Shown: positions 44,601 through 54,189 of the stretch, in pieces
Position numbering within the stretch: the first letter of the stretch is position 1
Layout of the letters: each line of letters starts with the position of its first letter
The notes under the pieces: generated by a model
The model's input: only the letters and a program-made list of their open reading frames with translations
The model's database searches: none
What the model was told of the DNA's origin: nothing
Source of the DNA: Rhodoferax sp.
Lineage (GTDB): Bacteria; Pseudomonadota; Gammaproteobacteria; Burkholderiales; Burkholderiaceae_C
NCBI RefSeq assembly: GCF_028688795.1
Contig: NZ_JAQTXM010000004.1
Coordinates: 152,250-216,249, forward strand
Length of the DNA: 64,000 bases
Reading direction: 5' to 3'
Made by a program: the position numbers and the translations under genes

Positions 44601-47595
44601 CTTGAATCTTGGGAGAACTTTTGACTTGTTCAATCCCAGACATCGTCTTGTTACCCATTTTCTTGAGCAACTCAACTGGAGAATCTTTAAGGGACAAAGG
44701 TTGGCTGGCTTTGCCGTCTTTGTCTTGCAATTCACCTTTGAGTTCTGAGAATTTCTGCGTGGCTTCAGTTGCCTTATCCTTAGCCATCTGTATCAAAGAC
44801 TTGGGATTCTTTAAGATGTTTGTCAAGTCACCCAGAATGCCCCGAACCTTTTTGCTAGCAGACTGGAGTGGTGCTTCTTCTTTTTGAGTTTCTTCTTTTG
44901 TCGAAACTTCAGGTAAAGTATTTGTCGGAATGCTTCCCTGACCCATGAGTGTTTGAACTGCATTCGCAATACTGGTCAATTGAGGATCAGATTGCTTTTT
45001 ATTCTTGCGTCGCGATGCTTTTGCTTCAGCCCTTGCCTTGGCTTTGTTCTTCTTAGTCTTGGCGGGCGCAATGACGCCCAGCGTGTTTTGTTCTGTGGGC
45101 GTAACCATTGCACCTAAAGGCGTGGTACTTGGTTGTACCTCGTCAGCGGAATCGGCCTGTGTCGGCGGTGTCGACAGTCCTTTAAAGAACGAAGACAGTG
45201 ATCCAGTAGAGCCTTTGAACTTGTCAGCCAAGGCTTGTGCGGGGTCTGGGCTTTGTAGAAACTCAGCGGCGTTTTTACGTGTACGTGCAACAGTTCCAGC
45301 CGCGCGTCTGCCTAAGTTTCTGGCGCGACTACGCGTGTTGTTAACTGCATCTCGTGCTTTGTTAACAGCTGTGTTTGCGGCAGAGTCAGGGTTATTGATC
45401 TGCTCCTTTGCCGAACCCATTAATGAATCAAACTTGTTGCGCAGCGCCTGGCCCGTTTTCTCCATGGACTCAGGAGTCAGCTCGTCTACGATTCGTTGTT
45501 TTAATCGCCCTGCGCTGTCTTTGAGTTGTTTGCGCAGCGGGGCGCGAGGCTGTCTAGGGCCCACAAACAAGTCACGGTCAGACAGCGACTGATATTCATC
45601 AGTGCGTTTTTTGACAGGGTTATTCTGGGTCTTGTTTCTCGGATCTTTAGTTTCAAGAATGTAGTCAAAGACTTTGTCAATGTCTATTTGGTCACTGTCC
45701 TTTTTAACCAGGCCCAGCTTCCTGAGTTGGTTGATGTTACCTAAATTGATCTCGTTTTGAATCGAGTATTGAGGACTGGCAACCGTGCTGGCTAAGCTGT
45801 TGTAGCTTGATGTGAATTCATTGCGTTTATCCTGATCCAGGCCTGCAAAGAACTTCTCCATGACAGGAAGAATCTCATCACGCAGCTTAGGGTCCATTTC
45901 GCCATAGCGTCGAGCAGTGGCAAGAAACTCTTCATTGCCTTCACGATTGAGGCTGCTGCTGGTCAACAGCTTTTTCTTTAAAGCTTTTTGGGCTTCAGGA
46001 GAAAGCTCTTTGCCCGTGGGATCGATTTGCTTCATGATCGATTCCAGGCTGCGATTGGTCCAGTTTGCAGAACTCTGGTTAATGGTTTTAGGCACCAACT
46101 TAGCGTCGAGTTTGCTTTTGCTGGTGAACTTGTTTTTATCCAAGTCGTATTGCGTGAGCTCAATCTTCTCATTACCTGTTCGCAACACCTGCACTTCCCG
46201 AAGAATTCGTGACAAGTAACCAGGAATGATTTCCGTGATGGATTTCTCAGTACGTCGCGTATAGCTTTGTTGTGCGGTAATGCCGTTGGAGGTTTGTACA
46301 TCCACGCCTAAATCAGGACGCATGTTTGGGATGAAATTCTGAAACAGTGTTTTCAGCGTACCGAAGAACGTCCCGTCATCGTGGTCTTTGGTGCGGAAGG
46401 TGTTGGCTTTTTGCGCAATGTTTTCATTAGCGTAAGTCAATTGCTTGGACTTGTCTAACAACCACTTACCCGGCTTACCCAGCTTACCTTCTTCTATCCT
46501 GTTTCGGATGCCTCCACCCAGCTTAGAGCCCAACCAACCCACACCCATGCCGCCGACCATTTTACCGCCTTCGGTATAGCCGTCCAGGTTCATGGACTCT
46601 TTCATTTCTTGCATCTGACCAAACGCATCAGAACCCATGTTAAAAGCACCTACGGCACCTTTAACCTGCTCTATGACCTGCTTTCGCATGTTGGTCAGAA
46701 TAGTCTCGACCACGTTGTCACGACCGCCGAATAACGAACGGTAAACGGTTTCGCTGAATTTGTTCTTAGCTGTTAAGCCTGCGATTTCCGTGTTCTTGAT
46801 CTTCACTGCTTCAGGCAGTGTCGTGTTCTTAGAAATCGCAGTGAGGATGTTGTCGCGTTTAGCGGAATCCTCTTTGGCAAACTGCAAGGTGTCTTGCAGC
46901 ATAAAGAGCTGACGAAACTGAATCTCTAAGCTTTTCTTCTGGTAACCCAGCGTAACGCTTTGCTCGTACTTTTGCAGCTTGTCGACCGACACTGCGGTCA
47001 TTCGAGCGTAGTCGGACAACTCATTGTGCCGCGTTAATGCGATGCCTTCTTGCAGTCGCTCGTGTCCTTCTTTCTTGGCAGCCTGATCCACGGCCATTTC
47101 GGTCTGGATCTTGAAAATATCTGCCAGTTGGGAAGATAGCATGGCTTCTTGCTGCGCTTCCTTAGACAGCACAGCACCACGCTTCTCGGCGTCTTCTTCT
47201 TCCTTCCAGCGTTCAAGCAGTTCATAAACTGCTTTAGGTACCAGTTTTGATTCTTTAGGAACCAATTTCCCTATGAGCTTTTTGCCTTCTTTTATAGCAG
47301 GCTTTATTTCTTTTGCACTTTCATCGTATAGCTCCTTGACCGACTCCTTGACGGTGTCGGCAATGTCCATGGACTCGCCAAACGAATGCGGCAGCGCGTC
47401 TTTGAGTGTTTGCTTTAAAAACGAAGTGTCTTTGACCTTCTCCACAGCGCCGCTAGCAATGCCGCTGGCCACCTTGACGATAGGCTTTCGATCGTCCTTT
47501 ACGTCTGGATCAGGAAAATCAAAATCGTCAAAGTCTAACTCATTGTCCAGATCAAAATCGCTTTCGACCTTGTTTTTCTTTTTAGCAAAAAACAT
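38683..47595 (-). CDS. Giant tape-measure-like protein with peptidase and transglycosylase domains
   Basis: 2970 residues, start after AAGGAG. The N-terminal ~1100 residues are charged and helical. Four ~120-residue repeats follow (near residues 1205, 1317, 1442 and 1567), each with DVFVxGExxxRLxAxxxxxGxYFD then IxGPVxDxxN. A long hydrophobic Gly/Ala region lies at ~1750-1885. A VanY-type D,D-carboxypeptidase domain (SLHEFGLALDVD, then PWHMEP) lies at ~2345-2465, and a lytic transglycosylase domain (AAVESGFNP, then SASGLFQFTKGTW) at ~2635-2750. The plan suits a tape measure that also cuts peptidoglycan during injection. It opens the minus-strand block and diverges from the RNAP genes. Confidence 0.8.
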   Translation of the reverse strand: MFFAKKKNKVESDFDLDNELDFDDFDFPDPDVKDDRKPIVKVASGIASGAVEKVKDTSFLKQTLKDALPHSFGESMDIADTVKESVKELYDESAKEIKPAIKEGKKLIGKLVPKESKLVPKAVYELLERWKEEEDAEKRGAVLSKEAQQEAMLSSQLADIFKIQTEMAVDQAAKKEGHERLQEGIALTRHNELSDYARMTAVSVDKLQKYEQSVTLGYQKKSLEIQFRQLFMLQDTLQFAKEDSAKRDNILTAISKNTTLPEAVKIKNTEIAGLTAKNKFSETVYRSLFGGRDNVVETILTNMRKQVIEQVKGAVGAFNMGSDAFGQMQEMKESMNLDGYTEGGKMVGGMGVGWLGSKLGGGIRNRIEEGKLGKPGKWLLDKSKQLTYANENIAQKANTFRTKDHDDGTFFGTLKTLFQNFIPNMRPDLGVDVQTSNGITAQQSYTRRTEKSITEIIPGYLSRILREVQVLRTGNEKIELTQYDLDKNKFTSKSKLDAKLVPKTINQSSANWTNRSLESIMKQIDPTGKELSPEAQKALKKKLLTSSSLNREGNEEFLATARRYGEMDPKLRDEILPVMEKFFAGLDQDKRNEFTSSYNSLASTVASPQYSIQNEINLGNINQLRKLGLVKKDSDQIDIDKVFDYILETKDPRNKTQNNPVKKRTDEYQSLSDRDLFVGPRQPRAPLRKQLKDSAGRLKQRIVDELTPESMEKTGQALRNKFDSLMGSAKEQINNPDSAANTAVNKARDAVNNTRSRARNLGRRAAGTVARTRKNAAEFLQSPDPAQALADKFKGSTGSLSSFFKGLSTPPTQADSADEVQPSTTPLGAMVTPTEQNTLGVIAPAKTKKNKAKARAEAKASRRKNKKQSDPQLTSIANAVQTLMGQGSIPTNTLPEVSTKEETQKEEAPLQSASKKVRGILGDLTNILKNPKSLIQMAKDKATEATQKFSELKGELQDKDGKASQPLSLKDSPVELLKKMGNKTMSGIEQVKSSPKIQGAVSAVTEKAKGALTTLNEATGGNTEDKSLERPMSIKDKPLDLLKKFGKRSRTNLQKLKESDVVTSVTAKATAAMQAIDNAAGGRPLSEEEQAATALSREDTVAQVLAKLKKKGEIRLDKLKEKPGVRELENKVEAIKNRLMQTSKTFSERSTKENVNAVLGQVNTIVDDIKSGKTKDALTAKAKQAKDELVKPNLEKILNRLKASDGVKTDVFVAGEELPRLTALKLQEGHYFDVTTKKVIKEYSDIKGPVIDTTNNNTVVIEGKDLPNLTRIDPLTQAPVKLDLRNFRIPDPKQLATKALQTGLDKVTNAMFHKNELPLDVFIEGIAEPVLTGAGMVRGEYFDKETSEAIRHETQINGAVVNAEGRELVSVEQLPLLRVWVRENKRFEKIKYVGNILARIGRGLWHYQTKIAPKLVMFNLRMLKKAAVATGKFLIGDWKDGVKDVYVKGESKPRLYAARIKAGDYFDFNNGSIINHQDDIKGPVSDRDNKIVIGEEDLDRLQVYDSVLKIFNPFRLAAKAVRLAAKAAKATVKGAVKAAWWTMKQGAALSGKALGVLGKGAVRLFQKAQDVFVMGETKARLSAIRMKEGEYFSKTTGKPILIPDDIDGPVVDKNNEPVLDENHIKQGLVDEAGRPFKSKALQIFGNTLNTLNKVFGFRVKLNATKNGLTSKALMKSPVATAADKSVALLSEIKDMVERFTQPKKTVLGDSDGDGDRENSSEDKRQKREAEKNKKGDKPEAKPGETKEKKNGWLSMLLPAIGGLISKIGGLTSMFGILKTVLGLIPGVGTVARVAGAVAGSSVGKAAIGLAGKGAMGLGRGALGLAARLLPSLGTMAAGTAGAATAGSTIAAAGSGLLAFLSAPVVLGAAATAALGYGGYKLYKYMKNSLTGFEKLRYVQYGFPRGDQQHASKMLELEKYIKGFVREGEKGLTIVESEMDVKNLMSPWGMDPTDEDQMTSFFKWYQERFKPVYLTHLTAIRTATQKTDLSQADKLKGDVLKQFLDSVKFSDGPYHVRSLPLVKPDFKASDASDVRAVVDELIATLAEDKKKQVTGAQLKAPPAPKDAAADKPAQTPLGAFDAATGKPNQTLPAGTTTVASGVDSTMTKTGNRTSALDAVRFKAYGLTEMDASKVSALRMLEREVSKEVTYNAKSAASWKGNPIALLENIAGSFGIGEMYGKESNDWSIWFTQRFLVVYMAYLSAMRTYTGRVEASPNPDTISSEQQLQLAKLLIGLKGIWSVKESPWPNYVLGNSSEATKENINLLDDVAKVTKLQEDRKASDNKESDKGAKAGEQPKEAFKPPKAPDNNLTDRFSSPDAEVKASSSTLGVAPSSAGMSSLGNIAIAGGEMVDGRNAQAYLNFKKDVNLTRVNPQLLKQFYGMVEEYGKMTGKKVGVNDGFRSYEDQVAMKKKYGARAAEPGNSLHEFGLALDVDSAVLGEMEKMGLMRKYGFTRPVGGEPWHMEPAGIQTDISGYKRNASEASHAIKEGVGRGGGGLGTVAGAPLYARNRELAMKLLAAAPGKAIENKPDSETLTAQAGDKPAQEKSVLSSMASTVSGWFGAGNKPAPVAATPAAGAAPLSADQEAKPQPGIFDRVKSAFGFGSNVSTPVANLPADPSVKVPDAKGSGFGAVKDTIAAAAKMVGVDPSILFKTAAVESGFNPSAKAGTSSASGLFQFTKGTWEEMVTKYGAKYGYTPGNVSPFDPKAAAIMGAHYIKDSMSALGKRIGRAVGATETYMAHFLGPAGAGKFLTAMEKNPQAPAAQVMPEAAASNKPIFYEGGRPRTMTEVYSVLDKKVATQARAHGVPAELSALAGKAAMPSESYSTPHVPGGGGNKVPGFTPVSYSPGAPAPANPVSTALTNQSNSPLADAYGFKPMQQAASLAPQGQTNQLSKELFTTTENLLGQSVEIQKKMLEVMSNIFGVMSSNKPAPLGEMPKVPDPKNTNANRYTENYTVPKVPVSMARSRLST

Positions 47596-47691
47596 ACCTT
47601 AGGCTCCTTTACTTCGCCAGTTGGAGTAATTCAGCTCCGGGTGTGAAAACACAGCACGGAATGATACATAACAAAAGGAACTCTACCTACC

Positions 47692-49332
47692 ATGAAAAAG
47701 TTATCCATCCCTTTTAACATTGATTTACTACAGCTTACACCGGAAGATACTTCTCGTATTCGCCAAGTCAAATCTCTGGACCCTTTCGAGGGTGCTACCA
47801 GGAACTTCCACCCAGATGGATTGTATTCCACCCAGACGTTTGGTGTAGCAGGCTCTGATGCACGCTCTACTAAATTTGGTTACATTGATCTGAAGATCAC
47901 AGTCATTCACCCGACTTTGTTCCTTACGCTTACGTCGATGCGTGGGCTATACCGGGACATCATGGCCGGTAAAGAGTTTGCCATTTGGGACCCTGAGCTC
48001 AGCGACTTCGTCAAGAGCGACATCGTGGATGGTCGCACAGGGTTCCAGTTCTTTATGGAATACTTCCCTAAGATCAAGTACCAGGAAACGCCCAGCATTA
48101 AACGACAGCAAGCCATACGGTTGCTCGAAGGCAAGAAGAAGAAAGCCTTGCTGGACAAAGTCCTTGTACTGCCCGCAGGTTTGCGTGACATGGAAGTCGA
48201 CGGCACTGGACGGTATACGTCTGACGAAATCAATGACCTGTACCGAAAGCTCATTGCTATCTCCAACACAATCAACCCCAGCACGGTTTCTATCAGTCCT
48301 GAAGCCTACAACGCCCAACGCTGGGCTCTTCAGAACACCTTCGTTGAGATTTACGAATACGTTATAAAAATCATTGAGGGTAAGAAAAACCTCATGATGG
48401 GCAAGTGGGCCAGCCGTAAGGTATTCAACGGCACGCGTAACGTGATCACGTCACTGGACACTGTGGTCGATGAATTAGGTGCTCCTGGCAATATCACCAC
48501 TAACAGTGTTGCTGTAGGTATTTACCAAGCCTCTAAAGCCATATTGCCCGTAACGCTGTATCAGCTGCGCACAGGGTTCCTCAGCGAAGTCTTCCCAGCA
48601 CCTGGTGCTCCTGCGCTGTTGACAAACAAGACTACGCTGATGACTGAGCGTGTGCAGCTGAAGGCGGAGGTTTATGACCGTTGGCTGAGCAACGAAGGCT
48701 TGGAAAAGTTTGTCAGTCACTTCAAGGAAAATAGCATACGACATAATCCTATTTCGATAGACCAAGACCATTACTTGGGCTTGATCTATCGAGGGCCTGA
48801 CCAGACATTTAAATTAATCCACGGGATTGATGAACTTCCCGAAGGAAGAAATAAAGAAGACTGTACACCTATTACAATTGCGGAACTGTTGTACACGCAG
48901 ATTTATTACATCACGAACAAATACACAGGGTTTGTTACCCGGTATCCGATTACAGGTATCGGTTCTATCACGCCCTGTAAACTGCATTTAAAGTCCACGG
49001 TTAAAAAAGAAACCCGTAAAGAATTGGCGCAAGACTGGAAAGAATACGGAGAACCTAGAATCTCTTATGAGTTTCCAGTGACGGGTTCTGAGTTCTTTAA
49101 CTCGCTTTCTCCCCACCTAAATCGTCTTTCGGCGATGGGTGGGGACTTCGACGGGGATATGACCTCCTTGACTGTGGCGTATTCGGATGATGCCATGAAA
49201 GAGAGTGAGCGCCACTTTGCCAGCAAAAAGGGTTATGTTGGCACTGACGGCAGGTTCCTAATGGACAACAACATTGACACGATTAAATATGTGCTATTTA
49301 ATCTAACGGGTGATCCAAAGCCCGCTATCTAA
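47692..49332 (+). CDS. RNA polymerase beta-prime subunit, N-terminal half
   Basis: 546 residues, start after AAAGGA. The catalytic magnesium-binding loop is AMGGDFDGDM, with D485, D487 and D489, equivalent to NADFDGD of bacterial beta-prime. Upstream, YPITGIGSITPCKLHLK matches the double-psi barrel strand before it (RxPTLHR.S region). The protein ends ~57 residues after the active site, so the bridge helix, trigger loop and remainder must be on another polypeptide, as in phiKZ-type split polymerases. That piece is not in this window. The beta gene starts 10 nt downstream. Confidence 0.85.
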   Translation: MKKLSIPFNIDLLQLTPEDTSRIRQVKSLDPFEGATRNFHPDGLYSTQTFGVAGSDARSTKFGYIDLKITVIHPTLFLTLTSMRGLYRDIMAGKEFAIWDPELSDFVKSDIVDGRTGFQFFMEYFPKIKYQETPSIKRQQAIRLLEGKKKKALLDKVLVLPAGLRDMEVDGTGRYTSDEINDLYRKLIAISNTINPSTVSISPEAYNAQRWALQNTFVEIYEYVIKIIEGKKNLMMGKWASRKVFNGTRNVITSLDTVVDELGAPGNITTNSVAVGIYQASKAILPVTLYQLRTGFLSEVFPAPGAPALLTNKTTLMTERVQLKAEVYDRWLSNEGLEKFVSHFKENSIRHNPISIDQDHYLGLIYRGPDQTFKLIHGIDELPEGRNKEDCTPITIAELLYTQIYYITNKYTGFVTRYPITGIGSITPCKLHLKSTVKKETRKELAQDWKEYGEPRISYEFPVTGSEFFNSLSPHLNRLSAMGGDFDGDMTSLTVAYSDDAMKESERHFASKKGYVGTDGRFLMDNNIDTIKYVLFNLTGDPKPAI

Positions 49333-49342
49333 AGGACTCACA

Positions 49343-52300
49343 ATGATTTTGAATCACCAAACGTTTTACCGCAAATATGGCGTGCGTATGTTGTCGCAGG
49401 TATTGCACCCGCTGGCAACAGACTTGAAGTTTTTGGAGCTACCTCTAGAGTCCATCTACCATTTCGTCCGTTTTGACGGAACAGAATCAGGGCCGCCCTC
49501 TGACGACTACTTGTTCAGGAACATCAAGAAGCCGATCCTGGTTAAACACTTTATCGATTTAAAAATTGATTTAGGTTCTCCGAGAAAGCTGGCTGTCAAC
49601 TTGCCTGAAGCTATGCGGGACTACCACGCCCAGCACCGCCGCATGCGCATGCTTCGCAATAACGACACCGCGGACCGAGACAAGACCGCGTTGGTAGTTT
49701 ATAACTACAGCTTGTTGGGTAAGAGCTATCGCTACGTGCACAGCTTCTTTACTGAATACCACAAATGGCACAACATCTTCGCCACCACTATTCAGGCGAT
49801 TGCCGAGACCACTGAAACGTCAGAGCGACACCATTTCTTAATGGCGGCTGCGCCCAAGTTGATTCCTTCAATCACACAGTTGGAAAACGCAGAGGAAGAA
49901 GTCACCCAGGAATCTTTGAAGTACCTGCGAGACAAAGACGCGTACGTGCTCTTGGAGCTGTGGAAGTGGTTAGGCGAAGACAGAGACAAGAGCTTGTTTA
50001 GTCGCATTCCTGAGAACAAGATTCATCTGGTCAATTTCGTTTTCCAGGAAAATGGAAAATGGATGCTGGTAAATTTGGGAACGCTCAACAGCTTTCGCAT
50101 GCCTAAAGACCCAGAAAAAGAAACGGCAGTATTGCGTGATCGGCAAAGGCTCTCTCCGGCCCAAATGCAAAAGCGTTTACTCCGCATGTTCATGTCAGTC
50201 ATGGAGCTGCGCACCCTCACTGCGAACCTGGATAGCGTCGAAGAAGATGCAGTGGATGGTGAAGAGATTGATCTACCTAATCCACCAGAAATGGATGATA
50301 CCGAACTGGAGAATCCCGATTTTGACGACGATACTTCCGGTGTTCCTAAGGCACAGCCCAACGAGATTGCAGAGGACACCTCTCTGCCTGAAGTTCCTCC
50401 AGAACCCATCAACGTCGTTGGAGAATATGACGACAACGCCACAGATGAAGAATTGGCAGCACAGCTGAAAGCCGAAGACACACTGTTGGATGAACAGCTG
50501 TCCCAGCTCAATGAGATTGCACAAAAGAAAGAGGAAGAACTAGGCGCACAAGAAGCAACACTCCACGAAGTCATCTTTGAGGACAAGGGCGCTTCACTTG
50601 AAGAAGGCGTGATGAACGTGTGTGACCGTTTGGCTGACGAAGGTCTTTTGTCAGCAGGTGAGTACAAACGGTTCAATAAGCTGGCAAACGCGTACAAGAC
50701 CATGCAAGGTCCTGATGGACGCACACCGTTGGGTGAGTTCATTCAGATCAAACCCGAAGAACTGGCAATTACGGAATCAAGCTCCGTGCCTGACACCAAG
50801 ACGGTTCTGGACAAGTCCATGCTGAAATCCAGCCTATTGAGCTTTGACGATCGTTACATTGCTGATGTCATGCTCAAAGACACAGCAGCAATGATACTGA
50901 ATGTGCAAAACGCAGGGGTGGCAGTCTCGGGCTATCGCGTAGATGAGCACACTGACATTTTGGGTGGGTATCAGATGCACACCCTAAAGCTAACACCTGT
51001 GATTGGTGCGCCGTCCACTATTCGATTTAAGCTACCAGTCGTGGAACGAGACGGAACATTTACGAGCAATGGCGTGAAGTATCGTTTACGTAAACAGCGC
51101 GGTGACCTTCCGATTCGAAAGATCAACCCCACTCGCGTGGCATTGACGTCGTACTACGGCAAAGTGTTCGTTTCGCGAAGCATTAAGAAAGCAGACGATT
51201 ACGGCTATTGGTTGCAGTGTAAATTCACGGAGAAGATACTTGATAAGTCTCAGAGCGACATCACAGAAGTAGCCCTGTCGAATGTGTTTGATAACGCCCT
51301 AGATGCCCCGCGCACCTATGGCGCATTCTCCCAATTCGTCAAGTCATTCAAGTGCAAAGGCTTCACGTTTGTCTTTGACAAAAAAGAACAACAAGCACTC
51401 TTTCCTCCAAAAGAAGTCGCACGCTATGAAAAGGGCGGGTCTGTTGTCATTGCACGCAATAATGGCGGACAATACCTGCTGCTGGATAAAAACAACACAC
51501 TCTACGTAGCACAAGACAGAACTCTGACTCCTTATGGGGATTTGGAGACCTTTATTGGACTCCAGACCAATAGCGCGCCAGTGGAGTTTGCCAGCCTGGC
51601 GGTGTATGGCAAGACCATTCCGATTGGTGTCATCCTTGGCATGACAATGGGTATTGACAAACTGCTCCGATTGCTCAAGGTGCAGCCTCGCCGTGTTCCT
51701 ACGGGAACACGATTGAATATGGCACTAGAAGAATATGCCATTACATTCAGCGATGAATCCTTGATTTTTTCTAAGGACGATCGCTTTGCTTCCATGGTCT
51801 TGGCTGGCTTTAACGACTACGCCAGAGCACTGAAACTCTTTAGTGTGCACAGCTTCAATAAACGAGGGGTGTACGTTAACTTGCTGGAGTCCAATGGGCT
51901 CGGTGTTCGGTATGTGCGCGAGATTGAATTGATGTACGCCATGTTCATCGATCCTATCACCAAAGACTTGCTGATTGAAATGAAAGAGCCCTTGACCTTC
52001 CAAGGTCTTTTACTTCGTTCGTGTGAACTGTTGCTCAATGACCAGCATCCGCATGAGCTTGATCCGGCATTCATGCGCATCAAAGGCTATGAGCGCATGG
52101 CTGGCGCAGTCTACACTGAACTGGTACAATCCTTGCGTGCGCACAACGGGCGCTTAGGGAAATCCAACGTACCGGTTGAGATGAATCCTTACGCTGTTTG
52201 GAAGCGTGTCTCTGAAGATTCGGCCAAGAGCCAGGTCAATGAGATCAATCCCATTGAAGCATTGAAACAAACCGAAGCTGTCACGTTTGCAGGCACAGGA

Positions 52301-52537
52301 GGACGAAGCAAACAAAGCATGACCAAGCACACACGGGAATACCATCCCAACGACATGGGCACGATCTCTGAATCGACCGTGGATAGCTCTGACGTAGCAA
52401 TCAACATTTTCACCAGCGCAGATCCGCAGTTTACCTCCTTGCGAGGTATGTCCAAGCGGTACAAGTTAGGTGAGACTGGCGCGACAGCCTTGCTGTCGAC
52501 TTCAGCGTTGATCTCTCCTGCCTCAGATACAGATGAT
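49343..52537 (+). CDS. RNA polymerase beta subunit, exon 1
   Basis: 1065 codons from an ATG preceded by AGGA. It holds an acidic insert (about residues 300-430, DVVEEDA-type runs) and the beta core: VERDGTFTSNGVKYRLRKQR at about residue 570 matches the beta segment that faces the template. The frame runs on past the predicted splice site only to a TAG at 52568. The exon ends with SDTDD, which aligns with EHDDANR of bacterial beta. Together with exons 2-4 it gives a 1438-residue protein; 3195+11+901+210 nt stays in frame. Confidence 0.82.
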
Positions 52538-52887
52538 CAAATTGCGGTCCTTCTAATCAGTAATGATTAGAAGAATTCTCCTTAATTGCTGGGACGTCCT
52601 TAGAGCCATTCACCACAAATGCCGCGAAAGCAGGCATTGACGGTTTGAAAACGAATGGATTGGGCAATCAGCAGCCAAGACGCTACAGACTGCTGGGAAG
52701 CAGGCTACGCGTAAGGTTCAACGACTAAGGCCTTATCAGCCTGTACCTGCCAAGTGGCGGGGAAATGGGAGACACCCCTCGGAGGGTGAAGATATAGTCT
52801 CGGCATCTGAAGAAAATTCAGAGCAGTCCAGCCGCTCGGGAGAGTCGCTGCCAACGGAATAGCCTAACGAGCTATTTGAAGATTCCG
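52538..52887 (+). ncRNA. Group I intron 1 in the RNAP beta gene
   Basis: 350 nt without a reading frame of note. P2 is the perfect hairpin TTCTAATCA-GTAA-TGATTAGAA. P3 is TGCTG (after TAAT) with CAGCA at 52668. GTTCAACGACTA and AAGATATAGTC are the two P7 strands typical of group IA introns such as T4 td and Twort introns. The exon ends in T (GAT) and the intron in G, as the class requires. P1 (GAT/GTC) is short, so the 5' site rests mainly on restored protein sequence. Confidence 0.8.
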
Positions 52888-52898
52888 CCAAAAAGAGT
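52888..52898 (+). CDS. RNA polymerase beta subunit, exon 2 (11-nt micro-exon)
   Basis: CCAAAAAGAGT. Joined to exon 1 and exon 3 it reads DD-PKRV-NFIAIQQSH, matching bacterial DDANRALMGANMQRQ, with R in the conserved place. It is preceded by a G (last intron base) and ends in T, paired with the next intron's guide: GAGT with GCTT. The last codon is split GT|A. Without these 11 nt the frame is lost. Confidence 0.78.
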
Positions 52899-53288
52899 AA
52901 AATTGTACTGCTTGTCAGTAAGCATTGCTCCCTTAGCTAGAAATAGCTATTGAAAACTTCTTTAATTGACGGGGACATCCTTAGAGCCTCTTGCACCTAC
53001 TCATCGCAGCAATGCAGATGAGGGCTGAATTAATTACTCAGGTACGGTAAAAGACAAGATGGATTGGGTAATCCGCAGCGAACCTCCTACGAGGAGAGGC
53101 GTTCATCGACTAGAGCATGGAGCTCGTAGGACCCAGCGGGTCTGAAATGGGAAGCACCTGAACCCTTTGTAGGGAAGGTGAAGATATAGTCAGTTCCACA
53201 GGGAAAGCCTGTGGCGGGTGTCTGCGCACACCGACATGTGGTATAGGTAAGTTCAAATAGAACTGAGCGACCGCATGTGGACAGTAAG
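52899..53288 (+). ncRNA. Group I intron 2 in the RNAP beta gene
   Basis: 390 nt. P1 is exon GAGT with GCTT; P2 is AGCTA-GAAA-TAGCT; P3 begins TAATTGACGG; the P7 strands are GTTCATCGACTA and AAGATATAGTC. The 3' domain has hairpins CCACAGG/CCTGTGG and CGGGTGT/GCACACCG, the latter shared with intron 3. The intron ends ATGTGGACAGTAAG, again like intron 3. Its core is clearly more diverged from intron 1 than intron 3 is. Confidence 0.8.
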
Positions 53289-54189
53289 AAACTTCATCGC
53301 CATTCAGCAAAGTCACTCGATTTCTTGCCAAGGCTATCATCAGTACACTGTGAGGACCGGCTACGATCCCGTGATCGCGCACCGCTCTTATGCGCTCTTT
53401 GCTTTCACCGCAAAGAAGCCAGGCGCAGTAACGTCTGTGGATGAAAAGGGCGTGATTGTAGAATACGAAGATGGTCAAATTGAAGGCTATGAAATCGGCA
53501 GGCGGTTTGGCAACGCAGCAGGACTGATCATTCCGCACCAGATTGTCACTCCTTTAAAACCTAAGGATAAAGTGGCAGTCGGTGACGTGATTGTGTACAA
53601 CAGCGGTTTCTTTGAGCCCGACTTCTTTAATCCCAAACAAGTGGTGCTGAAAAACAGCATCAACGTGAAAACTGTGTTGTGGGAAAGCATTCAAACTTTT
53701 GAGGACTCTTCCTCAATCTCTAAGCGAGTGGCAGATAAGCTGACTACCAGCATCACTAAAGTCAAAGACATCATTCTGACCTTTGACCAAGCCGTCAGCA
53801 AACTGGTCAAGCCTGGTGATAAAGTCACCGCAGACAGCGTACTGTGTCTGATAGAAGACTCTGTGACAGCCAACAACAAGCTGTTTGATGATGCGTCAAT
53901 CGACACACTGAAAGCCTTAAGTGCGCAGGCACCCAAGGCCAATATCAATGGTGTCGTGGAAAAGATTGAAGTCTATTACCATGGCGACAAAGAAGACATG
54001 TCAGAATCTTTGAAGGCTGCAGCGAATACCTCTGACAAAGAGCACCGTAAATTGGCCAATAGTTTGGGACGAGAGTCTTTCACTGGGCGAGTTGATGGAG
54101 GGTTCCGCATTGATGGCAATCCATTGGGCTTAGACCAATTGGCTATTCGCATCTATATCACCACTTCTGTAAGCGCAGGTTTGGGCGAT
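53289..54189 (+). CDS. RNA polymerase beta subunit, exon 3
   Basis: 901 nt. It opens with A|AAC TTC (completing V then NF), runs through IQQSHSISCQGYHQYTVRTG, matching the MQRQAVP...VGTG region of bacterial beta, and ends GNPLGLDQLAIRIYITTSVS then AGLGD. The ATG at 53275 lies inside intron 2 and is not a real start. The exon ends in GAT, whose T pairs with the guide of intron 3. Confidence 0.82.

Noticed and set aside
38919..47602. Many long open frames on the plus strand opposite the 2970-residue gene
   Set aside because: They lack ribosome sites and recognisable domains; they are antisense shadows of a gene with clear domains.
52538..53288. RNAP beta gene broken by a premature stop (pseudogene) with a new start at 53275
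   Set aside because: Two group I cores explain the interruption, and the spliced product restores a conserved segment in frame.
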